Part shown: positions 57,136 to 64,000 of the stretch, piece by piece | Layout: the number at the start of each line of letters is the position of its first letter | Position numbering within the stretch: the stretch's first letter is position 1 | Source: Microbacterium protaetiae | GTDB taxonomy: Bacteria; Actinomycetota; Actinomycetes; Actinomycetales; Microbacteriaceae | Direction of reading: 5' to 3' | Length of the DNA: 64,000 nucleotides | NCBI RefSeq assembly: GCF_004135285.1 | Contig: NZ_CP035494.1 | Location: 1,674,001-1,738,000, forward strand | Program-made: the position numbers and the translations under genes | The notes under the pieces: model-generated | What the model saw: the letters and a program-made list of their open reading frames with translations, nothing else | The model's database searches: none | What the model was told of the DNA's origin: nothing

Positions 57136-58980
57136 TCACGAGCGCATCGCCCGGGTCAGGGTGGCGATGAGCCCCGGGATGCTGTGGTGCATGTCCCACC
57201 GGGTCAGGCCCTCGCTCACGGCGGTGCCGGTGCGCGCATCGACGAACCACGGCGGCTTGGGCAGCACCGAGAAGCGGGTGCGGCGGCCCAGCGATCGCGG
57301 GAACGGACGGAACGGTCCGCGCATGATCGAACGTTCGACCCGGCTCAGCAGCAGAGTGTTGTGCACGACACCGATGCCGCTGGTCACCTCGGCGAGCGTG
57401 CCGCCGGGGTACGCGCCCCACGACAGCACCGGGGTCGCGAACACGATGCCGGTCCAGGCGTTGATCGCGATGCCTCCGTAGCGCAGCTCGGCGATGGCCC
57501 GCTCGAAGCCGTCGCCGAGCGCATGTTCGGTGTCGGGGTCGATGAGCACGTTCGCACCCAGCGTGCCGGCGAGCTTGTCGTTGGCGTGCGCGACGGCCGC
57601 GTCGAGGAACTCCTGCCCGTTGCCGGGGAGTTCGACCACGCCGAGCACCGGGGCGAAGTACTCGGTGGTCTCCAGCGCCTGCGCATCGTCGTCGGTGCCG
57701 AGCTCGACCAGGGCCCGGGTGTGGTCGGCGCTCCACTGGGCGTCGGGATAGTCGGCGGATGCGGCATCCAGTTTTCCGGCGCTGTTCGGGTACCAGACCG
57801 GGCGCTGCGGGGCCGACGCGTATGCGGCGCGCAGCGCGGTGAGAAAGGCGTCGCGCTGCGGCCAGTCGCGGCTGACGATGACGACTTGCCCGGCGATGCA
57901 GTTGTGTCCGCTGTTGTGCAGCCGCATGGTCGCGATGTGCGACGCCTGGTAGGCGAGGTCGGCTTTGGTCCAGCGCCCGGGCACCACGATGATCGGCGAG
58001 ACACCGCCCAGCTCGGCGGTGATGGGCGTGGTCAGTTTCGGGTCGCCGGCCTTCTTGCGGCGGGTGGCCTCGGCCCCGGTGCCCCACACGATGGCGTCGA
58101 ACGTGGTCGCAGCCCCGGTGATGTGGACGTGCGAGAACGCCTTGTGGCCGGTCAGATATGCGCCGACGTCGCCGCCGCCGCGCACGATCCGCAGAAAGCC
58201 GGGTTCGATCAGCGGCGCCAGCGCGCGCTCGAAGATCGGCACCAGGGTGTCTTGCGTGGGGTTGACCTTCAGCACGCTGAGGCGGTTTGCGGCCAACAGC
58301 TCGTAGAACACGTCGAGCACCGGGATCGCCGTGATGTTGCCGGCGCCCAGCACGAGCCCCACGGTGGCCGGATCGGTGGGATGGAGCTGGCCGAGGCCGG
58401 CGGTGGCGATGGCCTCGTCGCGGGTCACGCCTGGTTCGAGCCAGACCTCGCCGGTGAAGCCCGAGAGCAGCAGCCGGTCCATGCTCTCGGCGGGGAACAC
58501 GTGCGCCCGCACGCGTCCGCCGGGTGCGGCGTCGAGGGTCGCGCTCGCCAGCGGACTCACGCCCGTCGCCAGCGCGCGCAGGGTCGAGATGTACCCGTCG
58601 ATGGCTTCGAGCACGGCGTACGGCCCTGCCAGCCATTCCTCGCCGAACAGCGGATTCGACTCGTCGAGACCCTTCGCATGCGCGGCCGCCGTCGCCCATT
58701 CCTCGGCGCAGGTGACCACGGCCGCGCGCACCCGCTCGAACAGGCGGGCTCGCTGCTCGAGGGTCAGCAGACTCCATGACCGGGTGCCCGTCTGCACGGC
58801 GGCGATCGCGGCGTCGAGGTCGGCACGCGTGCTGTCGGGAAGAGTGGGGGATGCCGCGGCCGCGCGACGCGCGGGAGCTTTGGCTGTCGCCGGGCCTTGC
58901 GAAGGTGCGCGGCCCGATCGCGGTCGGGAACGTGCCGGGCTGTGGCCGGTCTGCTCTGGACTGTTCGCGGATGTCGGCAC
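57136..58980 (-). CDS. Aldehyde dehydrogenase family protein
   Basis: 614 residues from GTG 58980 with AAGGAGAG upstream. The first 45 residues are a low-complexity basic/Ala extension. The ALDH fold follows: PATVGLVLGAGNITAIPVLDV, SHVHITGAATTFDAIVWGTG, the Glu segment TAELGGVSPIIVVPG, and SGHNCIAGQ with Cys361 as the likely nucleophile, in the place of the usual N-x-G-Q-x-C. The C-terminus (PVLSWGAYPGGTLAEVTSGIG) has a family-specific extension about 80 residues longer than classical ALDHs. This looks like the long, uncharacterised ALDH group rather than BADH/GAPN types. Substrate unknown. Confidence 0.86.
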   Translation of the reverse strand: MPTSANSPEQTGHSPARSRPRSGRAPSQGPATAKAPARRAAAASPTLPDSTRADLDAAIAAVQTGTRSWSLLTLEQRARLFERVRAAVVTCAEEWATAAAHAKGLDESNPLFGEEWLAGPYAVLEAIDGYISTLRALATGVSPLASATLDAAPGGRVRAHVFPAESMDRLLLSGFTGEVWLEPGVTRDEAIATAGLGQLHPTDPATVGLVLGAGNITAIPVLDVFYELLAANRLSVLKVNPTQDTLVPIFERALAPLIEPGFLRIVRGGGDVGAYLTGHKAFSHVHITGAATTFDAIVWGTGAEATRRKKAGDPKLTTPITAELGGVSPIIVVPGRWTKADLAYQASHIATMRLHNSGHNCIAGQVVIVSRDWPQRDAFLTALRAAYASAPQRPVWYPNSAGKLDAASADYPDAQWSADHTRALVELGTDDDAQALETTEYFAPVLGVVELPGNGQEFLDAAVAHANDKLAGTLGANVLIDPDTEHALGDGFERAIAELRYGGIAINAWTGIVFATPVLSWGAYPGGTLAEVTSGIGVVHNTLLLSRVERSIMRGPFRPFPRSLGRRTRFSVLPKPPWFVDARTGTAVSEGLTRWDMHHSIPGLIATLTRAMRS

Positions 58981-59050
58981 GGTGCTCTCCTTCGCGCGGG
59001 GTTTCTCAGTCTACGGTGGAACCGCGTATCGCCACCGGTGGAATTGCGTG

Positions 59051-60748
59051 TCAGGATCCGTGCGATCCGGTGGCACCGGGTGCGGTGTGGCCAGGCTCGA
59101 TGTCGCTGCGGCGCAGTCGGTATCTTCCCAGGGCGACCAAGCTCAGCACGATGAGCACCGCGGGAACGGCACTGAAGCTCACGACGATGCCCGTGACTGC
59201 GGCATCCGGTTGCGTCACCGTCATGTCTGCTGTCGAGGAGACGTAACCGGTGACGGCGAGGATGATCGACAGTACGGTCGCGCCCAGCGCCATGCCGGTG
59301 GTCTCGCCGGCGGTCCAGACGCCGCTGAAAGTGCCGGCGCGGCCCGGGCCGTGTGCACGCTCGTCGTGCGAGATGACATCGGGCAGCATAGCCATCGGCA
59401 GCGACTGCATTCCGGCGTAGGCGATCCCCGCGACAGCGACCGGCGCATACGCCCAGGCGCCGGGTGCGAACCGCAGCCCCAGTAGCGAGAGGGCGGCGAG
59501 GGCGAAGAGCACGCTCGCGTACGCGAAGGTGCGCTCCTTGCCGAGCCGGGCGGCGATCGCGCCCCAGACCGGTGCCGCCAGGAATGCCGGGGCGATGAGG
59601 GCAGCGAACAGCAGTTCGACGGCGGCCTCGGAGTGCAGCACCCAGGTCGCGACGTACTGGGCGCCGGTCAGCATGAGTCCGGTGGCCAGGGCCTGCAGCA
59701 GGTACGCCGACAGCAGGGTGCGGAAGGGTGCGCTGCGCCGCAGTGTGTCGATCCCCTCCGCGTACTGCGCGCGGATGTTCAGCCGCCCGGTGGCCGAGCG
59801 CGGCTCGAGTCCGTTCTCGTTCGTTGGGTGAAGGCCGGGTCTGTTCTCGGGCGTTGAGTGCGGGGCAGATCCGTTTCCGGTCGTTGAGCGCGGGTTGGCT
59901 TCGTTCTCGGTCGTTGAGTGCGGGTCGGGTCCGTCCCCGGTCGTTGAGCGTGGGCCGGGTCCGTTTTCGGTCGTTGAGTGCGGGTCGGGTCCGTTTTCGG
60001 TCGTTGAGCGAGGGCCGAAGGCCCGAGTCGAAACGCCCCCGCGACCTCGGTCCGACCCGCCCAGCGCGCTCGCCGCGCCCGCGCCTGCGTGCTTCGCGAC
60101 CGTGGTGGCCACCAGCATCCCGACCGTCAGCACGATTCCCGCGACCGCGCCCATGATCAGATATCCGGTGGCGGGGTCGCCGCCGAGCCGGCGCAGCGCG
60201 GGCCCGCCGGCACCGAACAGCAGGATGGCGAGCGTCAGCACGACGACCCGCCAGGTGAGCAGCCGGGTGCGCTCGTTGTAGCCGGGGGTGAGCTCTGCCG
60301 GCAGCGCGATATACGGCACTTGGAACAGGCTGAACGCGGTCGCCGTGAGCAGAAACGCCACCAGCACCCAGATCGCGCCGAGCACCGGCCCCAGTGCGGG
60401 CGGTGTCGCGAAGGTGAGAGCGAAGAACAGCCAGATCGTGCATGCCCCGACGAGCATGAGGCGTCGGCGCGTGCCGTGTCGCGCGCGGTCGCGGTCGCTG
60501 AGGGCGCCGACGATCGGGTCGATGATGACGTCCCAGACCTTCGCCGCCGTGATGACGATGCCGGCGACGATCGCGGCGACACCGAGCGAGTCGGTGAGGT
60601 AGTAGGTCAGCACCAGTCCGGGCAGGGTCGCGAATCCGCCCGTGCCGATCGAGCCGATCGCGTAGCGGGTGATCACGCTGGGGCGCAGCCTTGGGGCGCG
60701 CGACGCGGCCGTTTCGGGTGCAGCGGCGTCGGGAGCGTCGATGCTCAT
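59051..60748 (-). CDS. MFS transporter, GPH (glycoside-pentoside-hexuronide:cation) symporter type, with repeat-expanded loop
   Basis: 565 residues from ATG 60748. GPH features: the first helices ITRYAIGSIGTGGFATLPGLVLTYYLTDSLG, the loop KVWDVIIDPIVGALSDRDRARHGTRRRLML (D-P-x-x-G-x-x-S-D, R-x-G-R-R-R), and VPYIALPAELTPGYNERTRL. About 12 helices. The central cytoplasmic loop is expanded by some 75 residues of GNGPDPRSTTE-like 10-residue repeats (about residues 235-315). It probably imports a glycoside or uronate with Na+/H+. Neighbours give no substrate hint. Confidence 0.9.
   Translation of the reverse strand: MSIDAPDAAAPETAASRAPRLRPSVITRYAIGSIGTGGFATLPGLVLTYYLTDSLGVAAIVAGIVITAAKVWDVIIDPIVGALSDRDRARHGTRRRLMLVGACTIWLFFALTFATPPALGPVLGAIWVLVAFLLTATAFSLFQVPYIALPAELTPGYNERTRLLTWRVVVLTLAILLFGAGGPALRRLGGDPATGYLIMGAVAGIVLTVGMLVATTVAKHAGAGAASALGGSDRGRGGVSTRAFGPRSTTENGPDPHSTTENGPGPRSTTGDGPDPHSTTENEANPRSTTGNGSAPHSTPENRPGLHPTNENGLEPRSATGRLNIRAQYAEGIDTLRRSAPFRTLLSAYLLQALATGLMLTGAQYVATWVLHSEAAVELLFAALIAPAFLAAPVWGAIAARLGKERTFAYASVLFALAALSLLGLRFAPGAWAYAPVAVAGIAYAGMQSLPMAMLPDVISHDERAHGPGRAGTFSGVWTAGETTGMALGATVLSIILAVTGYVSSTADMTVTQPDAAVTGIVVSFSAVPAVLIVLSLVALGRYRLRRSDIEPGHTAPGATGSHGS
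59821..60036 (-). repeat. 30-bp tandem repeat plus a 38-bp dispersed element inside the MFS gene
   Basis: Units starting TCGTTGAG or close variants begin at 59821, 59851, 59881, 59911, 59941, 59971 and 60001, an exact 30-bp period that keeps the reading frame. The last unit is the start of an intact 38-bp element (59999-60036): GGTCGTTGAGCGAG, a GGGCC-GAA-GGCCC hairpin, and GAGTCGAAACGC. The tandem looks like a stepwise expansion of this element's left end. Confidence 0.9.
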
Positions 60749-61172
60749 CCGGCCAGTGTATGCCGACTGACAACGTCGGCGATTCGCTCGCGCTGCCCGG
60801 TCTTCGCTTGCGCTGCCCGGTTCACACCCGCGCTGCCCGGTTCACACTCGCGCTGCCCGGTTCACACTCGCGCTGCCCGGTTCACACTCGCGCTGCCCGA
60901 ATCCGCACTCGCGCTGCCCGAATCCGCACTCGCGCATGCGAATGACATGCGCGAGTGCAGAAAGGGGCAGCGCGAGCGTCACCACCGTGCTGAATCGGGG
61001 CGCGCGTGCAGAGCCGGGGCGCGTGCAGAGCCGGGGCGCGCGTGCTGAATCGGGGCGCGCGTGCAGAACCGGGCAGCGCGTGCACAGCCGGGGAGCGTGC
61101 GGATACGGGGAGCGCGTGCCGAACCGGGGGAGCGCCTCGGCGTCACTCGCCAGGCGCGGTGACGACAGCGCC
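60749..61172. repeat. 20-bp tandem repeats arranged as a large inverted repeat around a palindrome
   Basis: No gene is supported. CGCTGCCCGG/A starts at 60791, 60811, 60831, 60851, 60871, 60891 and 60912, with unit CGCTGCCCGGTTCACACTCG. A perfect 13-bp stem GCACTCGCGCATG (60926-60938) / complement (60946-60958) is flanked symmetrically by CGCTGCCC (60912-60919) and GGGCAGCG (60965-60972). To its right, degenerate units gcgcgtgcagagccgggg run to about 61130 as the complement-like arm. The region separates the kynureninase stop from the MFS start. Confidence 0.9.
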
Positions 61173-62432
61173 TCAGCGATCGCCGGGGGCGCGCAGCGCG
61201 TCCGTCACCGCCGCCATCCCTTCGACGATCTCGGCGAACGAGGTCGACAGCGGCGATAGTCCGATGCGCAGCCCGCCCGGGTCGCGGTAGTCGGGAATCA
61301 CATCCCGCTCCCACAGCCGGGCGGTCACGTCTCGCATGGCCGCATGCGAGAGCGTCACGTGCCCACCTCGCACCGCGGCATCCCGCGGCGACGCGACCTC
61401 GACGCCCAACGGCGCGAGCCACGCGTCGGCAAGCCGCACGACGAACGACGTCAGCGCGACCGACTTGGCGCGCACGGCGTCGATGCCGACCTCTTCGAGC
61501 AGCGGCAGCATGTCGCGCAGCGCGAGCATGCCGGTGATCGGCGGAGTGCCCGACAGAAAACGCCGCATGCCCGCGCCGGGCGCATACGTCGGGCCCATCG
61601 CGAACACGTCGGCCGCACCCATCCACCCCTGGATCGGCTGGGTGAGCGATTCCTGCAACGCGGTGGCGACGTACGCGAACGCGGGTGAGCCTGGCCCGCC
61701 GTTCAGGTACTTGTAGGTGCATCCGACGGCAAGATCGAAACCCCACGCGTCCGCCTGCACCGCAACCGCCCCCGCCGAGTGGCAGAGGTCCCACACGATG
61801 AGTGCACCGGCGTCGTGTGCGAGAGTGGTGAGTGCTGCGGCATCCGCCATATGCCCTGAGCGGTATGCGACGTGGCTGAGCAGCACAACGGCGGTCGACG
61901 CGCCGAGGACAGACGACAGATCGGATGCCGTGACCCCGCCGTCGCGCGGCACGTCGATCCACCGCACCCGTCCGCCACGCTCGCGCGCGATGCCCTCGAC
62001 GAGAAAGCGATCGGTGGGAAAATTGTCGCGGTCGACGACGATCTCCACGCGGGCAGGATCGGCCCCGTGCACGTGATCGAAGGCTGCGCGCAACAGCTTG
62101 TACAGCAGCACGGTCGTCGAATCGCCGATCACGGTCTGCCCGGGCGCGGCACCCAGCGCCACGGTGCCCAGCCGGTCGCCGAGTGTGAACGGCTCGTCCA
62201 TCCAGCGCTCATCCCATCCGCGAATGAGCCGGCCGCCCCACTCATCGCGCACGAAGGTGCCGAGGGCATCGGCGGTCGCGCGCAGCGGGCGGCCCAGCGA
62301 GTTGCCGTCGAAGTACACCAGCGGCGATTCGGCTCCGACGAACAGCGCGCGATGCTCGCGTAGCGCGTCGGTGGCGTCGAGGGTGGATGCCTCGGCCCGC
62401 GCATCGGCCAGTGGCAGAAGATCACGGCTCAT
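61173..62432 (-). CDS. kynU: Kynureninase
   Basis: PLP enzyme cleaving kynurenine to anthranilate and alanine. 419 residues, normal length. Conserved segments: VYFDGNSLGRPLRATADAL, the PLP-phosphate site GDSTTVLLYKLLRAA, VVVDRDNFPTDRFLVEGIA, LLSHVAYRSGHMAD, WDLCHSAGAVAVQ, and Lys241 in GCTYKYLNGGPGSPAF as the Schiff-base residue. The C-terminus has DPGGLRIGLSPLSTSFAEI. It overlaps the upstream amidohydrolase gene by 11 bp and is the last gene of the trp-degradation operon. Confidence 0.96.
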   Translation of the reverse strand: MSRDLLPLADARAEASTLDATDALREHRALFVGAESPLVYFDGNSLGRPLRATADALGTFVRDEWGGRLIRGWDERWMDEPFTLGDRLGTVALGAAPGQTVIGDSTTVLLYKLLRAAFDHVHGADPARVEIVVDRDNFPTDRFLVEGIARERGGRVRWIDVPRDGGVTASDLSSVLGASTAVVLLSHVAYRSGHMADAAALTTLAHDAGALIVWDLCHSAGAVAVQADAWGFDLAVGCTYKYLNGGPGSPAFAYVATALQESLTQPIQGWMGAADVFAMGPTYAPGAGMRRFLSGTPPITGMLALRDMLPLLEEVGIDAVRAKSVALTSFVVRLADAWLAPLGVEVASPRDAAVRGGHVTLSHAAMRDVTARLWERDVIPDYRDPGGLRIGLSPLSTSFAEIVEGMAAVTDALRAPGDR

Positions 62433-63393
62433 GCGGGGTCAGCTCCTCGGTCGGCACGACCGTTGCCGCGCCCAGCCATTCCGGGATCTCTCCCTCATCG
62501 GCCGGCGGCGGGCCGGCCACGAACGTGGCGACCGCCGTCTCGGGGCGGGCCAACGGCCAGGGATCGGTGAGCGCGTCGATGAGGGCCGGACCCCGCACGC
62601 CGGCGGTGTGCAGCGCCTGCAGTTCTTCGACGAGAAGTCCGGCATGGCGCGGCCCATTGCCGAGATCGGTGCCGTACAGCACGGTGCCTCCGGCCGCGGC
62701 GAAGCGACTCAGATTCTCGATCGCCAGCGACGGGTCGTCGTTGATCGTGAGGGTCGAGATCCATCGCTGACCGGCGGCGACGGCGGTCGCGATCAGGTCA
62801 TCGTCGACGTGCTCGCTGAATGGCGTGTGCGCGAGCGCGTCGGCTGCGGCATCCACCGCCATGCGGGTCATGCCCTCCCCTTCCACGTGCACGACCACCG
62901 GCAGCCGGCGGGTGTGCGCCGCCGCGATGATCGCATGGAGCGTGGAACGGTCGAAGACCGGCCCGGCTGCCGAATTGAGAGCCACCTTGATCACGCTGGC
63001 TCCGGCATCCGCCATCTCGTCGACGCTTGTGCGCGCTCCGCCGGCCACTCCCGGATCGGTCGACGGCGAGGTCACCATGTGCACGATCTGCGCCGGTGCC
63101 CACGGCTGAAAGGTCGGATATCCACCCGGCACGGTGAGGAAGGCACCTGCATATGCGATCTGCGGAATACCGCGTTTGGGGCGGCGGGCGAAATATGCCG
63201 GATCGCCGCCGAGGTCGAGAGCCGCGGCGATTCCGCGGGCCGGCAGCGCGTGTTCGTTGACCAGATGCAGGTGCAGGTGGTGGTCGATGAACGACGGCAG
63301 GGCGATGCCCTCCTGCCCGGTGAGGGCGCGCCGGCAGGCGCTGACCCGAGTGCCCAGGAGCGCCTTGAGTCGCTCCGGATCGACGTGTGTCAT
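62422..63393 (-). CDS. Amidohydrolase-superfamily protein in the kynurenine operon; candidate N-formylkynurenine formamidase
   Basis: 323 residues from ATG 63393, one base after the stop of the dioxygenase gene. The metal site of the amidohydrolase superfamily is complete: H39-x-H41 in SFIDHHLHLH, Lys136 in VIKVAL (candidate carboxylated Lys), His169 in VVVHV, His189 in ALAHT and Asp243 in YGTDLGN. GIAAALDLGGDP is the usual strand after the HxH motif. It sits exactly between tryptophan 2,3-dioxygenase and kynureninase, where KynB formamidase is expected, and neither a KynB-type nor an arylformamidase gene is seen in the window. The assignment to the formamidase step is inference from context. 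Confidence 0.8.
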   Translation of the reverse strand: MTHVDPERLKALLGTRVSACRRALTGQEGIALPSFIDHHLHLHLVNEHALPARGIAAALDLGGDPAYFARRPKRGIPQIAYAGAFLTVPGGYPTFQPWAPAQIVHMVTSPSTDPGVAGGARTSVDEMADAGASVIKVALNSAAGPVFDRSTLHAIIAAAHTRRLPVVVHVEGEGMTRMAVDAAADALAHTPFSEHVDDDLIATAVAAGQRWISTLTINDDPSLAIENLSRFAAAGGTVLYGTDLGNGPRHAGLLVEELQALHTAGVRGPALIDALTDPWPLARPETAVATFVAGPPPADEGEIPEWLGAATVVPTEELTPHEP

Positions 63394-63394
63394 G

Positions 63395-64000
63395 TCATTC
63401 CCCGATCTCGGTGCGCACTGCATACAACTCGGGGAAGAATGTCAGATCGAGCGCGCGCTTGAGAAAGCTCACGCCACTGGATCCGCCGGTGCCCCGCTTA
63501 TGTCCGATGATGCGCTCGACGGTCTTCAGATGCCGAAAGCGCCACAGCTGAAAATTGTCCTCGAGGTCGACGAGTTCTTCGCAGGTCTCGTACGCGCCCC
63601 AGTGGGCGTCGGTGTCGGCGTAGATCTTGGCGAACACCGGCACCAGCTCGGGGGTGAACTGCCACGCCTTTGTGACATCGCGCTCGAGCACCGCGGGCGG
63701 AACTTCGTGCCCGGCCCGCGCGAGCAGCCGCAGGAATTCCTCGTACAGGCTGGGGGCCTCCAGCGCCGCGCGCACGAGCGCGAGGTTGTCGGGATCGGAC
63801 TCGAACACGCGCAGCATGCCGGCGTGCTTGTTGCCGAGGGTGAACTCGACGGCCCGGTACTGCGCCGACTGAAACCCGCTGGCATTGCCGAGGATGCCGC
63901 GGAACTGCGCGTACTCGGTGGGAGTGAGGGTCGCCAGCACCGACCACTGATCGGTGATCGTCTTCTGAATGTGCTTGACCCGCGCAATGCACTTCAACGC
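63395..64000 (-). CDS. kynA: Tryptophan 2,3-dioxygenase (5' part outside the window)
   Basis: Heme enzyme that opens the indole ring of tryptophan to N-formylkynurenine, first step of the pathway. About 201 C-terminal residues are visible; the frame is still open at base 64000, so the start lies beyond the edge. Hallmarks: [20 protein letters not shown] with [55 protein letters not shown], which contains the proximal heme His and the G-T-G-G-S-S-G substrate loop. The terminal [14 protein letters not shown] is typical. First visible gene of the operon with the amidohydrolase and kynU. Confidence 0.96.
   Translation of the reverse strand, partial: ALKCIARVKHIQKTITDQWSVLATLTPTEYAQFRGILGNASGFQSAQYRAVEFTLGNKHAGMLRVFESDPDNLALVRAALEAPSLYEEFLRLLARAGHEVPPAVLERDVTKAWQFTPELVPVFAKIYADTDAHWGAYETCEELVDLEDNFQLWRFRHLKTVERIIGHKRGTGGSSGVSFLKRALDLTFFPELYAVRTEIGE

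Noticed and set aside
1..64000. tRNA, rRNA, riboswitch or phage attachment sites
   Set aside because: I looked for these by eye and saw no convincing example; a covariance-model scan would be needed to exclude small RNAs.

Overview
The window is a high-GC bacterial chromosome segment, most like the actinobacterial family Microbacteriaceae (a Microbacterium-type genome is my best guess). The reasons are the very high GC, frequent GTG starts, ATGA/GTGA gene overlaps, the recurrent ggatgcc/gcatcc word bias, and the gene content (FtsX-type ABC operon, MoxR-DUF58-transglutaminase-FHA-kinase operon, acyl-CoA oxidase-like dehydrogenase). No rRNA, tRNA, transposase, phage module or CRISPR array was seen. 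The taxon is an inference from style, not a database match.

Layout. 0-6 kb: the tail of a Gfo/Idh/MocA-type oxidoreductase, formate-tetrahydrofolate ligase, then an electrophile/redox island (MarR + Old Yellow Enzyme; FMN azoreductase + SDR; TetR) with clear operator-like palindromes. 6-10 kb: a chimeric toxin-antitoxin relic, a GNAT acetyltransferase, an acyl-CoA oxidase-type dehydrogenase and 3-methyladenine glycosylase I. 10-18 kb: a cluster of 89-bp hairpin repeats, then a translationally coupled four-gene FtsX/MacB-type ABC exporter. 18-26.7 kb: an oligopeptide-type ABC importer divergent from an NDP-forming acyl-CoA synthetase, a MaoC-like hotdog protein and a TetR regulator, which look like an uptake-and-CoA-activation unit for an unknown acid. 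26.8-31.4 kb: an alpha/beta hydrolase, a GT2 glycosyltransferase, and a fused luciferase-like plus berberine-bridge-like flavoenzyme.

31.7-48.3 kb is the centrepiece: nine co-directional genes, eight of them joined by stop/start overlaps of 1-4 bp. They encode a 2021-residue membrane-anchored Ig/cadherin-like + FN3 surface protein, a MoxR AAA+ ATPase, a DUF58 protein, a transglutaminase-fold membrane protein lacking the catalytic Cys, an RDD-FHA protein, a PP2C phosphatase, an FHA protein, a Ser/Thr kinase with an extracellular FN3-like domain, and an FHA-HTH protein. The arrangement suggests a phospho-signalling-controlled machine that assembles or regulates a giant cell-surface fibre. 48.4-52.8 kb: a degenerate serine-recombinase-like protein coupled to a CPA1 antiporter, prolyl aminopeptidase and malate dehydrogenase. 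54-61 kb: a GMC oxidoreductase, a DUF2306 membrane protein, an aldehyde dehydrogenase and a GPH-type sugar symporter. 61.2-64 kb: a tryptophan-to-anthranilate operon (TDO, an amidohydrolase, kynureninase) in which the amidohydrolase occupies the slot of kynurenine formamidase.

A second theme is the density of short repeats. At least nine unrelated clusters of hairpin-forming or tandem repeats (periods 18-144 bp) fill most intergenic gaps longer than 300 bp. Several continue into reading frames in phase (GMC oxidoreductase, MFS symporter, prolyl aminopeptidase, ABC ATPase). Two clusters (28.7 and 52 kb) share a core. Another family (10 kb, four copies; 18 kb, one copy) shows compensatory changes in its terminal stem.
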